Positions 1-6,806 are shown, counted from the first letter of the stretch. The stretch: 8,520 nucleotides of DNA from an uncultured Spirochaetota bacterium (GCA_937864375.1 CALMJO010000465.1:1-8520); one strand, 5' to 3'. Translations and numbers: made by a program. The notes: generated by a model from the letters alone, not told the origin.

Positions 1-743
1 TTCCCAATGCTATATCTCTGGATAAAATACGGTTTTATGGTATTAAAGCCAACCTTCGTTAGCAGTTCTCTGAGATCATTTGCATTGAAATATGATACAT
101 GTGCTTTCTGATAATAAAAATCACTGTATCCTTTGCATGCTTCAATCATATGGTCATCTCTGTTTGGAATCTCAAGTATAACCATCCCACCAGGTTTCAG
201 TAATTTTTTAATTCCTTCTAGAAATCCTATCGGATCAAGTACATGTTCGAAAACCTGAAAAGCAACCACTGCGTCGAATGAATTCAACAGTTGTGTTTCA
301 ATAGATTCATCAAGACAGACATCAAAATCATAGAGTGATTTGTTCGTTATTTTCTCTGCAATTTCACGACGACCGATACCAATTTCGGATCCTTCAATAC
401 CCCATCCTCTATGTATCATTTCTTCCATAAAAAAACCATAACCCGTGCCGAGTTCGATAATCTTTTTCCCTCTGGCAATAATCGTTTCAATAAAATCAGC
501 GCGGCGCATTGTATCGGTCTTTAAATTACTTCGGATTTTATCAATGTCAATTACAGGGCGAACCCAAGTCGCCTGAGAATTATTACTGTAAAACTCTTTA
601 TTAACTGTCCAGTCCGGCAATGGATACAACTGTACATGACCGCAATCAATACACCGAAAAACTGAATGCTCGCTGCTGTCCCTGACTGTACCAGAAACAA
701 TAGTTCGCGAACCAGATCCGCATATTTTACATTTAAAATCCAT
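1..743 (-). CDS. Zinc-ribbon class I SAM methyltransferase (3' end outside window)
   Basis: The frame is open from the ATG at 743 to the window edge (247 codons visible), so the C-terminus is missing. Four cysteines near the N-terminus (C5, C8, C31, C34) form two CxxC pairs, a small zinc-ribbon found in many sugar methyltransferases of polysaccharide loci. A Rossmann methyltransferase fold follows: motif I ELGTGYG (97-103) binds S-adenosylmethionine, FDAVVAFQVFEHVLDP (156-171) is the motif II region, and LKPGG (about 182-186) is the typical post-motif. It is the last visible gene of the minus-strand operon, 15 nt after the pyruvyl transferase-like gene, with no clear Shine-Dalgarno, so it may be translated by coupling. 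By context it probably methylates a sugar, a nucleotide sugar or a glycan end. The substrate, and whether C- or O-methylation occurs, cannot be told. The family is clear; the role is inferred. Confidence 0.88.
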   Translation of the reverse strand, partial: MDFKCKICGSGSRTIVSGTVRDSSEHSVFRCIDCGHVQLYPLPDWTVNKEFYSNNSQATWVRPVIDIDKIRSNLKTDTMRRADFIETIIARGKKIIELGTGYGFFMEEMIHRGWGIEGSEIGIGRREIAEKITNKSLYDFDVCLDESIETQLLNSFDAVVAFQVFEHVLDPIGFLEGIKKLLKPGGMVILEIPNRDDHMIEACKGYSDFYYQKAHVSYFNANDLRELLTKVGFNTIKPYFIQRYSIG

Positions 744-758
744 TTTTGTCTTATTATA

Positions 759-1916
759 CTAACTATTTTTCAGAAATCCTCTAAAATCAGATAGGAAAGC
801 ATCAAACTCCCCAACGAGCTTTTTCATGATGATGATATTTTCATTTTTAACTTCATGTTTCCGATTAAGAATCCATTCCGTTTTTGATATCAATTCGTCA
901 TGAAAAGATTTATCGCGGGCAACTACTAGTCGATCAAGGATTCCAAGTTCTCTATAAAGATCTGAAATCTTCCGATAAGTGCTTAATCCTATAGTCGGTA
1001 TTCCAAGACCGATTGAACAAACACTCGCGTGAAATCGCATTGCAACAACACAGTCTGCTTTTCTATAAACAGAAAATACAGGATCCACAGCAATACTCCC
1101 GAGAAGGCACGGGCCTACGCCAACGCAATTGCGTCTTATGAAATCCGGCAATAACTCAATAACTTCGTTTATAATTTGAAGATCACTGTATATGTGAGGC
1201 ATTAAAGTAAAATGAACTTCTTTACTTTTATTTGCCATATGAATTATATAATGCACTATTGATTTAACCAGAAACGCATATCCGCTTTTTTCGGTGTCTT
1301 TCCCAAATCGAACAGAAGGCATGTCTTTTGCGAGTGATAGAATTATATTACATTTTCCCGATGGAATTAATGGTGAACTATCGGAGCAGGTATTAATAAA
1401 AAAACCGCCATCGGGAACTTTACGCAATAAACCAGACGCCTCAACTCCGTATCTTTCTATAAACTGTTCAATCGATCCATCGTTTCTAACCGTAACAAAA
1501 AACCTCTTTTTATCCTGAAGCCGTTGAACGAAGTTAAAAAAATTATGAAGGGTTGTGCTACTGTAACCTTTATAGCAATCGAATCCAAGACCAAAAAACA
1601 GAACTTTTGTATTAATAGCTTCAATTACTTCCGGTCCTATGTCAATAGTACAACCGGTGGATGATCCTTCAATCCATACTTCAAAAAAATTTCCTCCGCC
1701 AATTATCAGCAAGTCATAGTTATTTGCAATATTCGCAAAATCCAGATCAAACTGTAATTTATCAGGCCCATCATATTTCACATAAAAACGCCGAATTTCA
1801 ATTTCATCGTAAACTGCGCCCTCCGGAAGGATCGATTTAAGCTTGAAGCGAAGACCGCTGTGGTTTGCGCTATCACCTATATTGCCGCTGAAGCTTGCAA
1901 CGTGTAAAATTCTCAT
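759..1916 (-). CDS. Polysaccharide pyruvyl transferase family protein
   Basis: The protein has 385 aa from the ATG at 1916. That start is chosen over an in-frame upstream ATG (1946) because it makes a 4-nt ATGA overlap with the preceding gene's stop, has a GAGGA site just upstream, and begins directly with the fold (MRILHVASFSGNIGD). Family features are the N-terminal NIGD (12-15), YDLLIIGGGNFF (67-78), and a C-terminal stretch ADCVVAMRFHASVCSIGLGIPTIGL starting near 287, with RFH at 294-296 and a following SxYRK segment. Known members transfer pyruvate from PEP to form ketals on glycans (CsaB, WcaK types), but the family is broad and GT-B-like. No signal peptide or membrane segment is visible, so a cytoplasmic enzyme is expected. 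Lying directly after the CMP-nonulosonate genes, it may modify the nonulosonate-bearing glycan or even be the missing transferase; that last idea is inference. Its coding sequence is strongly AT-rich in places. Confidence 0.85.
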   Translation of the reverse strand: MRILHVASFSGNIGDSANHSGLRFKLKSILPEGAVYDEIEIRRFYVKYDGPDKLQFDLDFANIANNYDLLIIGGGNFFEVWIEGSSTGCTIDIGPEVIEAINTKVLFFGLGFDCYKGYSSTTLHNFFNFVQRLQDKKRFFVTVRNDGSIEQFIERYGVEASGLLRKVPDGGFFINTCSDSSPLIPSGKCNIILSLAKDMPSVRFGKDTEKSGYAFLVKSIVHYIIHMANKSKEVHFTLMPHIYSDLQIINEVIELLPDFIRRNCVGVGPCLLGSIAVDPVFSVYRKADCVVAMRFHASVCSIGLGIPTIGLSTYRKISDLYRELGILDRLVVARDKSFHDELISKTEWILNRKHEVKNENIIIMKKLVGEFDAFLSDFRGFLKNS

Positions 1917-3082
1917 GATTCCTCTTTTTCCATCTCTCCCGGCCACAACTTATCGATCCAGTGAAGCACATCCCGCATTATTCCTTCCCCTCCACGGATA
2001 TTCAGGGTAGCCGTTGCAACATCCCGGATTGTGGGATGCGCATCAGCTGGACATATGGAATAGTGGGATAATCTAATCGATGAAAGATCGTTCAACTCAT
2101 CACCCACATAGCAGACATCATCCCATGTATAATTATTCATGCTCAACCACTTGGATATGTACCCAAATTTGTCAATTGCGCCTGGATAATAATCTGTAAT
2201 GCCTAACTTTTTCATTCTCGCATCAACCGAAGGTGAATTTTCCCCAGTACAGACAAGAATCCTGAAACCCTTCCGCCTTAACTGAGCAAGCGCTGCGCCG
2301 TCCCGTGTATTGAATTTTTTGAACATTTCTCCTTCAGCTCCGTAATACATGCCGCCATCGGTAAGAGTTCCATCAACATCAACCACGAGCACCTTTGGCA
2401 TTGAACTATTGGCGTAAAGCGTCGTACGCTTTTTAAATGCACCTTCCGCCTTGGTCCAATCTCCCGGTTCATCAATTTCAATAGTTGTATCTACAGTCAT
2501 TCCAAACACAGATATTTTACCGCCCAGACGGCATTTCAGGTCATTGAACAAGTCGGTCCTTGTAAAATAAAAACTTCCGTTTTCAAGAAACTGCGGCTCC
2601 ATGTCCTGACGCCGTGGACGATGCAAAGGATCATAGTTCAACGGCCTTCCCGTGCCGGTCCATAGAAATCGTTGGAAGGGAACTCCTGTTACGAGCGAAT
2701 CTGATTTTTCGGATTCAAACTGTTTTCTGGCAAAGATAAAATCTCCAGCGGTTACTGTTGGCGTTGTTGCCTGGACAAGAGAAAGAATGTCACACCGTTC
2801 TTGCTCCAGAAACCATTCCATAACGCTTTCACTGCTCGCTGTGTCGGTAGCAGTATGCGGAGCTCGTATAACAGGAACAGCGGCAGGAGTCCATTTTCTT
2901 ATGTATTCCAGGTAAATTTCACTATCAGCAGCGACAAAAACTCCACCGTCAAAAATCCCGCTCTCAACGGCCGCCTGCGTTGCCCAATAAAAAAGCGGTT
3001 TACCGCAAAATAGTTTAATATTTTTATCGGGGATTGATTTGGATCCCGAACGAATCGGGATCAGGGCTTTCCAGATTGACAT
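1913..3082 (-). CDS. neuA: CMP-nonulosonate cytidylyltransferase fused to KdsC-like HAD phosphatase
   Basis: This is a 389-aa two-domain protein. Residues 1 to about 215 are an acylneuraminate cytidylyltransferase: the nucleotide loop IPIRSGSKSIPDKN (8-21), LVQATTP (102-108), RRQD (157-160), ENGSFYF (167-173) and IDEPGDW (203-209). It should use CTP to make the CMP-activated nonulosonic acid. Residues about 229-389 are a KdsC-type HAD hydrolase with the nucleophile motif DVDGTLTDG (235-243), NTRDG (258-262), CTGE (278-281), a lysine near 305 and GDELND (327-332). All HAD catalytic positions look intact, so it probably removes a phosphate from a nonulosonate 9-phosphate. Animal CMP-sialate synthetases have a similar two-domain layout. 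The start codon has AGGTGA 7 nt upstream, overlapping the neuB stop codon, and the 3' end overlaps the next gene by 4 nt. Whether the sugar is Neu5Ac, KDN, legionaminate or another acid cannot be read from the sequence. Confidence 0.92.
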   Translation of the reverse strand: MSIWKALIPIRSGSKSIPDKNIKLFCGKPLFYWATQAAVESGIFDGGVFVAADSEIYLEYIRKWTPAAVPVIRAPHTATDTASSESVMEWFLEQERCDILSLVQATTPTVTAGDFIFARKQFESEKSDSLVTGVPFQRFLWTGTGRPLNYDPLHRPRRQDMEPQFLENGSFYFTRTDLFNDLKCRLGGKISVFGMTVDTTIEIDEPGDWTKAEGAFKKRTTLYANSSMPKVLVVDVDGTLTDGGMYYGAEGEMFKKFNTRDGAALAQLRRKGFRILVCTGENSPSVDARMKKLGITDYYPGAIDKFGYISKWLSMNNYTWDDVCYVGDELNDLSSIRLSHYSICPADAHPTIRDVATATLNIRGGEGIMRDVLHWIDKLWPGEMEKEES

Positions 3083-3088
3083 TGAAAT

Positions 3089-3096
3089 TTCACCTA
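3089..3096 (-). promoter_or_regulatory. neuA ribosome binding site overlapping neuB stop
   Basis: Read on the minus strand, TAGGTGAA contains the neuB stop TAG and the Shine-Dalgarno AGGTGA, 7 nt before the neuA ATG at 3082. The shared bases imply coupled translation of the synthase and the cytidylyltransferase. Confidence 0.6.
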
Positions 3097-4002
3097 AAAA
3101 TGTTTTCCCTCAATCCTTTTGAGTTTATCGCGCTGCACCTTTTCTATTTCCAGAAGGTCTTGTTCCTTATATTTAAGCGCCTTTTCGACGTTATGAAGAT
3201 CCCTAACCAGCCTTCGCATGCCATCTGGTTCAAGTGATGCCGCGTGGTCGGTTCCTTTCCATGTTCTGTTTAATGTGTAATGTCTTTCAAACCAGTTCGC
3301 CCCCAGGGTAAGACCGGCGACATCGGCTGCGATTCCGTTGTGATGCCCGGAAAAACCGATATCTTTAACATCTCCACCGTATGTCTCTCGCAATCGCCTG
3401 ATCTCAAGAAGGGCGAGTTCATCATACGGAACCGGGTACCCCGATGTGCATGCATATATAACCAGTCTTTTCCCGGCTTTCTTTGACGTAAAAAATGCAA
3501 TGAGTTTCTCTTCTTCCTTTTTTGTCGTCATCCCCAAAGATATGTGCACATCACCGCCGTAGTTACCACACAATTCGGCAAGCATGGGCCAGTTTAAATT
3601 ACAGGCCGAAGGTACCTTAATAAAATCCGGATTAAGACTGATTATTTCTTTTGCTGATGTCAGCTCCCATACGGAAGTGGCATAGCCGATTCCAATTTCA
3701 TCGCAATAGTTTTTTAATTCCCTGTGCTGTTCAAGGTTGAATTCAAGGTACTCCCTGTGCTGACCGTATGTTTCACCGTAAGAATTATTCGGATTGGGAT
3801 GAGGGGCGTTATACTCCTCAGGCGTTAACAGCTCTTTGTTGCTTCTTTTTTGGAATTTTACATAATTAACACCACAGAATATCTTTGCAATTTTTATCAT
3901 TTCCCTGGCGACAGCAATATCGCCCCGATGATTACAGCCGATTTCCGCGATTACTTTCACTTTGGAATCCAGTTCCAAAAACGGATCATATAGAAATGAC
4001 AT
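3094..4002 (-). CDS. neuB: N-acetylneuraminate synthase family protein (NeuB-like, lacks SAF domain)
   Basis: The protein has 302 aa and a TIM-barrel synthase fold that condenses PEP with a hexose or hexosamine (phosphate) to give a nine-carbon acid. Visible family motifs are IAEIGCNHRGD (18-28), VKFQK (48-52), KVPSA (129-133), ISLGM (154-158), CTSGYPVP (185-192), GFSGHHNG (216-223), FERHYTL (238-244) and GTDHAASLEP (250-259). Typical NeuB proteins have about 340-350 residues because of a C-terminal SAF (antifreeze-like) domain that helps bind the sugar of the partner subunit. Here the chain ends soon after the barrel, and the next gene begins 11 nt later, so there is no room for a broken SAF segment. 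The ATG has GGAGG 6 nt upstream. It is the first gene of the minus-strand operon. The reaction class is firm; the exact sugar substrate is open. Confidence 0.92.
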   Translation of the reverse strand: MSFLYDPFLELDSKVKVIAEIGCNHRGDIAVAREMIKIAKIFCGVNYVKFQKRSNKELLTPEEYNAPHPNPNNSYGETYGQHREYLEFNLEQHRELKNYCDEIGIGYATSVWELTSAKEIISLNPDFIKVPSACNLNWPMLAELCGNYGGDVHISLGMTTKKEEEKLIAFFTSKKAGKRLVIYACTSGYPVPYDELALLEIRRLRETYGGDVKDIGFSGHHNGIAADVAGLTLGANWFERHYTLNRTWKGTDHAASLEPDGMRRLVRDLHNVEKALKYKEQDLLEIEKVQRDKLKRIEGKHF

Positions 4003-4008
4003 ATTTTG

Positions 4009-4013
4009 CCTCC
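4009..4013 (-). promoter_or_regulatory. Ribosome binding site GGAGG of neuB
   Basis: A perfect GGAGG lies 6 nt before the ATG at 4002 and fixes the neuB start. It is the strongest site in the operon, as expected for its first gene. Confidence 0.75.
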
Positions 4014-4130
4014 GTTTAAACTATTCTGATTTATTCTGATAAGGTATCCCGATTTTCCCGCAAGTAAATCAGTTCATAAAATATGACTTTGCTCAATTCA
4101 TTCGAGTCCACATTTAGACGACAATATTAG

Positions 4131-4136
4131 ATTATA
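4131..4136 (-). promoter_or_regulatory. Candidate -10 box for the neuB operon
   Basis: The minus strand reads TATAAT exactly, in front of the first gene of the operon. Nothing close to TTGACA stands 16-18 nt upstream (the hexamer there is TATATT), and there is no extended TG. AT-rich DNA gives such matches by chance, so this is weak. Confidence 0.25.
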
Positions 4137-4185
4137 GTGTAATTACGACAGGCAATATATGCAAGAACGAATTATTAAAGTAATA

Positions 4186-4201
4186 GACTTGTTGCATAAC
4201 T
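4186..4201 (+). repeat. Left terminal inverted repeat of the IS
   Basis: This 16-bp end pairs with the right end at 14 of 16 positions (mismatches at positions 3 and 12) and is preceded by the TA target duplication. The transposase stop codon TAA overlaps its last base. Confidence 0.8.
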
Positions 4202-4605
4202 TATCCTTTCGCAAGATGAAAATTCCATATCCCGGATGACACGAGAAACGTCAGGTTGATGAACTCATCCCGTCTGGTTCGCGACACATTATAGACTATC
4301 CTTAAGCGTTTCACTCCAGCGAATGCGTTTTCAATTTTCACCCGCACGCGACTGATCCTGGCATTTCTCTTCTTCTGCTTGGCCGTTAGATTCATGTTCT
4401 TCGGCTTTCGCGTCGGCATGACTACATTTTGATGCTCGTGCTCCAATCCTAGAAAAGCTAAATCGAATAGCTTCTTAATAGAATCAGGAAGTGTATGCCT
4501 TTTTGATTCTTCCTTCAATACTGTTTTATCGTGTACTCTTCCAGGATAATGCCTTGATGCATACAGAATTCTTTTCCTCCTGTCTGCCGCGCATACATGC
4601 TTCAC
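4201..4605 (-). CDS. IS5-family transposase, second frame (OrfB, catalytic C-terminus)
   Basis: This 134-aa frame supplies the remaining DDE residues: the second aspartate in GRVHDKTVL (D26) and the glutamate in VRVKIENAFAGVKR (E92). It probably is not made alone. Its nominal start is a GTG that overlaps the OrfA stop as GTGA, and the frame is open upstream to the A8 run at 4615-4622. Expression is therefore most likely by -1 ribosomal frameshift or by transcriptional slippage adding an A, giving a fused transposase. Translational coupling through GTGA is a weaker alternative. A simple one-base deletion mutation would look the same, and only comparison with other copies can separate these. 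Confidence 0.82.
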   Translation of the reverse strand: MKHVCAADRRKRILYASRHYPGRVHDKTVLKEESKRHTLPDSIKKLFDLAFLGLEHEHQNVVMPTRKPKNMNLTAKQKKRNARISRVRVKIENAFAGVKRLRIVYNVSRTRRDEFINLTFLVSSGIWNFHLAKG

Positions 4606-5069
4606 CGAGTGGAATTTTTTTTACCCGAATAATAGCTTTTCTGTTTTTCCCTGTCTTTTGGCCTGTTTTTGCGCTGTTCCGTCCCATCTACGATCACCAG
4701 ATTGATACCGTCCAGGCGCTTCTTCAGTTCTCCGATAGTTTCAGCCGGCAATACTCCTGCGCTTTTTAATGCAATTCTCAGAGCTGTCATAAACCGATTC
4801 ACCTTGCGAAAGGCGCAGGATCGGTGCATGCCAAACTGGATGCCTAACACGTCGTACGTAGGATAATTCTTCAGAAAAAAAAGAATGAAAAACAGTCGCT
4901 CTCGTGTCGTTTTCAGTCTGTCGGGCCTACCGCCTCTATACGGATTCTTTTTAACGCTCTTGCTGAGCCCTTTCTCAAACAAAGGCAGCAATTTCTGAAA
5001 GACCTTTTCTGTCAGTCCGATTGCTGCTTGACTTGTTCGATCATCTGAGAGTACTTTATCTATGTCCAT
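4602..5069 (-). CDS. IS5-family transposase, first frame (OrfA)
   Basis: This is a 155-aa N-terminal part of the transposase. It carries a helix-turn-helix-like segment around residues 55-95 (LFFILFFLKNYP, then FGMHRSCAFRKVNRF), as in the DNA-binding domain that precedes DDE_Tnp_4 nucleases, and the first catalytic aspartate in IVDGTE (D128). The frame ends with YYSGKK and four spurious residues after a run of eight A (4622-4615 on the minus strand). A -1 shift there continues straight into the second frame as a normal SGKKKFHSVKH-type transposase sequence. The joined protein would have about 289 aa, usual for the family. Alone, this product may bind the ends or act as a regulator. No strong ribosome binding site is seen before the ATG. 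Confidence 0.85.
   Translation of the reverse strand: MDIDKVLSDDRTSQAAIGLTEKVFQKLLPLFEKGLSKSVKKNPYRGGRPDRLKTTRERLFFILFFLKNYPTYDVLGIQFGMHRSCAFRKVNRFMTALRIALKSAGVLPAETIGELKKRLDGINLVIVDGTEQRKNRPKDREKQKSYYSGKKNSTR
4615..4622 (-). other. A8 slippery run, candidate frameshift site of the transposase
   Basis: On the minus strand the frame reads GGT AAA AAA AAT TCC. Slipping back one base on the eight A joins the first transposase frame to the second, linking D128 with the downstream D and E. The heptamer A-AAA-AAT fits the general -1 slip pattern. Similar runs are known to mediate frameshifting in IS5-family groups. Confidence 0.6.
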
Positions 5070-5125
5070 GCGGACATTATCAGAATTATTGAAAATATTA
5101 ATACTACTTTTTCATCCTTGTTTAT

Positions 5126-5141
5126 AGTTTTGCAACAACTC
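5126..5141 (-). repeat. Right terminal inverted repeat of the IS
   Basis: The reverse complement reads GAGTTGTTGCAAAACT, matching the left end, and is followed by TA. It lies about 55 nt upstream of the transposase start codon. Confidence 0.8.
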
Positions 5142-5550
5142 TAATGTTTAAAATGAGTAAGAATGCGAAAAAATTACATTTCAATTTTATACATTACTCA
5201 ATCATTATTAGCACATTGTTCTAAGTTATATAACTCTCAACAATAATTGTTCCATAAGGCTTCTAAACGTAACAATATTTCTTTGCTGCGATTAATAAAA
5301 ATAAAAAGCTGATTGGCTTCCATTCCGCTACCCCATTGGCAATCGAAGGGGCAATTATTCTCCCCCGATAAAAAAATACTAATTAGTTACTATCTGCCTC
5401 ATGATAGTGGATAGCTCCAGGTTATAATTTCTTAAACAAAAAACTCCTTAAATGTCATTATTTTACTGGACAATGACCATTATTATTGATGACCTGATAT
5501 AAAATTTGTCAAATACTTTTAGTGGGATCAAACATAATTGCAGGTTAAAA
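5142..5550. other. AT-rich intergenic region upstream of the plus-strand genes
   Basis: About 400 bp without a convincing gene. Together with 4003-4185 it would have formed a divergent promoter region of about 590 bp before the IS inserted. It contains an inverted repeat ACTATC/GATAGT (5389-5394 and 5403-5408, 8-nt loop), a TATAAT at 5423-5428 without a clear -35, and two short palindromes of the form AATG-n-CATT near 5451 and 5472. A 26-codon frame starting at 5144 looks accidental. No RNA gene is recognised. Confidence 0.45.
5423..5428 (+). promoter_or_regulatory. Candidate -10 box for the glycerophosphotransferase operon
   Basis: An exact TATAAT stands about 120 nt before the ATG at 5551, just downstream of the ACTATC/GATAGT inverted repeat. 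The -35 region is not recognisable, so either an activator is needed or the match is chance. Confidence 0.25.
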
Positions 5551-6798
5551 ATGATCAAACGTTTTCTCTACGATGTCTTACTCGGTATTCTTCAAGTCAT
5601 AGCATTCCCATTAATACTGGTATTTGGATGGGGAATACTGGTCCCCCTGTCATACCTGATTCCCAAGGACAATAGTATTATTTTCATAACCAGGTTTTCC
5701 AACAATTTTGACGGGAACCTTAAATATCTCTTTCTTTATTTCATTGAGAGAAGAAAGGAGTTCCCGGAAGTATACTTTCTAACATCCGTCCGCAAGCTCG
5801 CAAAAGAGCTCAGATCTAACAATCTTCCCGTACTCTTCCATCCCGGATTCTCAACATTGTGGAAGTTACTTAGATGCGGGACCATTATCGTGGACGGTAA
5901 TGAATGGGTTCGGCAATTCAAGTACTATCCGCTTTTATTTACCAGGAAGATTCAACTCTGGCACGGGAGTGGAATGAAAACCGTAGGCCTGTTAAAGCCA
6001 AGGGTGTTGAGGCTTAATTTTATCGAGAGATTAGGGCAGGCTATACTTGGAAATCACCCATCCTACGAACTTCTGGTACTCAACTCCACCTCCCAGAAAA
6101 ACACGCGGGCGAAGGCCTTCCGGTTTGACGAACTCCTCATCAATGGGCAGCCCAGAAATGATGTTTTCTTCAAGGACAACATCGAGCCCTATTTGATCGG
6201 CGTTGACGGCGAGGCTTACAATAGATGTGCCGCATACAAGAAGGATGGCTATAAGATCATCGCCTATTGCCCAACCCATCGAAAACCCACTCCCGCATAT
6301 TACAAACTTAAAAGCACTTTTAACATGGCAAGGCTCGACCGTTTCGCGGTTGAAAACAAGATAATTTTCATCTTTAAGTATCATACAAAAACCCTGAATG
6401 AGCACATGTACGACCTCTCCGGAACCACGAATATCATGGAGTACGACAAAAACAGCGATATTTACCCTCTCCTGGGCAAATGCGATCTCATGATCACCGA
6501 CTACTCGTCAATATTCGTCGATTATCTCCTGCTGGACAAGCCCGTGGTGTTCTTCCCGTTCGACCGGGACCATTACATCAAGAAGGAAAGGGCGCTGCAG
6601 TTCGACTACGACGAAGTCACCCCGGGACGGAAATGCCTGACCCATGATGAGCTCGAGGACGAGCTGAAAAAAATCATCGTTGACGGCAAAGACGACTGCA
6701 AAGAAGAAAGGAAAAGGATATTGAAGCATTTTTACGACACCGCGGACGGGAACTCCTGCGACAGGATCCTGGAATATATAAAAAAGAATATGAAGTGA
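5551..6798 (+). CDS. CDP-glycerol glycerophosphotransferase family protein (TagB/TagF-like)
   Basis: The protein has 415 aa from the ATG at 5551. An in-frame TTG at 5506 is possible but less likely, because the ATG has an AGG site 6 nt upstream and starts at the membrane segment. Residues 8-36 are strongly hydrophobic and should anchor it to the inner membrane. The rest matches the Glyphos_transf family: LWHGSGMKT (136-144), GQPRND (199-204), YCPTHRKP (239-246), KYHTK (276-280), ITDYSS (315-320) and DKPVVFFPFD (329-338). Such enzymes move glycerol phosphate (or ribitol phosphate or a related alcohol phosphate) from a CDP carrier to a glycan or lipid. The gene ends with TGA 8 nt before the preferred start of the cytidylyltransferase, which could supply its CDP donor. 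GC content rises from about 40% to nearly 60% along the gene. The family is sure, but the alcohol transferred is not. Confidence 0.9.
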   Translation: MIKRFLYDVLLGILQVIAFPLILVFGWGILVPLSYLIPKDNSIIFITRFSNNFDGNLKYLFLYFIERRKEFPEVYFLTSVRKLAKELRSNNLPVLFHPGFSTLWKLLRCGTIIVDGNEWVRQFKYYPLLFTRKIQLWHGSGMKTVGLLKPRVLRLNFIERLGQAILGNHPSYELLVLNSTSQKNTRAKAFRFDELLINGQPRNDVFFKDNIEPYLIGVDGEAYNRCAAYKKDGYKIIAYCPTHRKPTPAYYKLKSTFNMARLDRFAVENKIIFIFKYHTKTLNEHMYDLSGTTNIMEYDKNSDIYPLLGKCDLMITDYSSIFVDYLLLDKPVVFFPFDRDHYIKKERALQFDYDEVTPGRKCLTHDELEDELKKIIVDGKDDCKEERKRILKHFYDTADGNSCDRILEYIKKNMK

Positions 6799-6806
6799 AG
6801 CACGTC

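Larger units (their letters stand above)
4003..4185. other. Leader region between neuB and the insertion sequence
   Basis: This is an AT-rich non-coding stretch of about 180 bp. On the minus strand it holds an exact TATAAT at 4136-4131, which could be a -10 box about 130 nt before neuB, but no good -35 hexamer lies at the usual distance, so the promoter is only a candidate. No convincing terminator, RNA gene or open reading frame is seen. The neuB operon therefore seems to keep its own leader despite the adjacent IS. Confidence 0.4.
4186..5141 (-). mobile_element. IS5-family insertion sequence, 956 bp
   Basis: The ends are imperfect inverted repeats: GACTTGTTGCATAACT on the left and, in reverse complement, GAGTTGTTGCAAAACT on the right, with 14 of 16 bases identical. 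Both are flanked by TA (4184-4185 and 5142-5143), a 2-bp target duplication typical of part of the IS5 family. Inside is a transposase in two overlapping frames on the minus strand, filling nearly the whole element: the stop codon of the second frame touches the left repeat. Length, repeats, duplication and DDE motif agree with the IS427-like groups. No damage is visible, so the element may be active or recent. It lies between two divergent operons and is oriented toward neuB. Confidence 0.88.

Noticed and set aside
1917..1946. Upstream ATG for the pyruvyl transferase-like gene
   Set aside because: It would overlap the end of the preceding gene by 34 nt and add ten charged residues; the ATG at 1916 has GAGGA and an ATGA overlap.
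2399..2401. Internal ATG that could start the HAD domain separately
   Set aside because: No Shine-Dalgarno precedes it, and the frame runs unbroken from the cytidylyltransferase domain, so a fusion is simpler.
5144..5224. Small 26-codon frame next to the right end of the IS
   Set aside because: No ribosome binding site, AT-rich sequence and no recognisable motif; likely chance.
5327..5376. CCCC/GGGG hairpin followed by an A run, considered as a terminator
   Set aside because: The stem is only four pairs, and on the strand where it would end in T the T run precedes the stem, so it cannot act as a normal terminator.
5506..5550. Upstream TTG start for the glycerophosphotransferase
   Set aside because: The extra 15 residues look non-family, the TTG has no ribosome binding site, and the ATG at 5551 has one and starts at the membrane segment.
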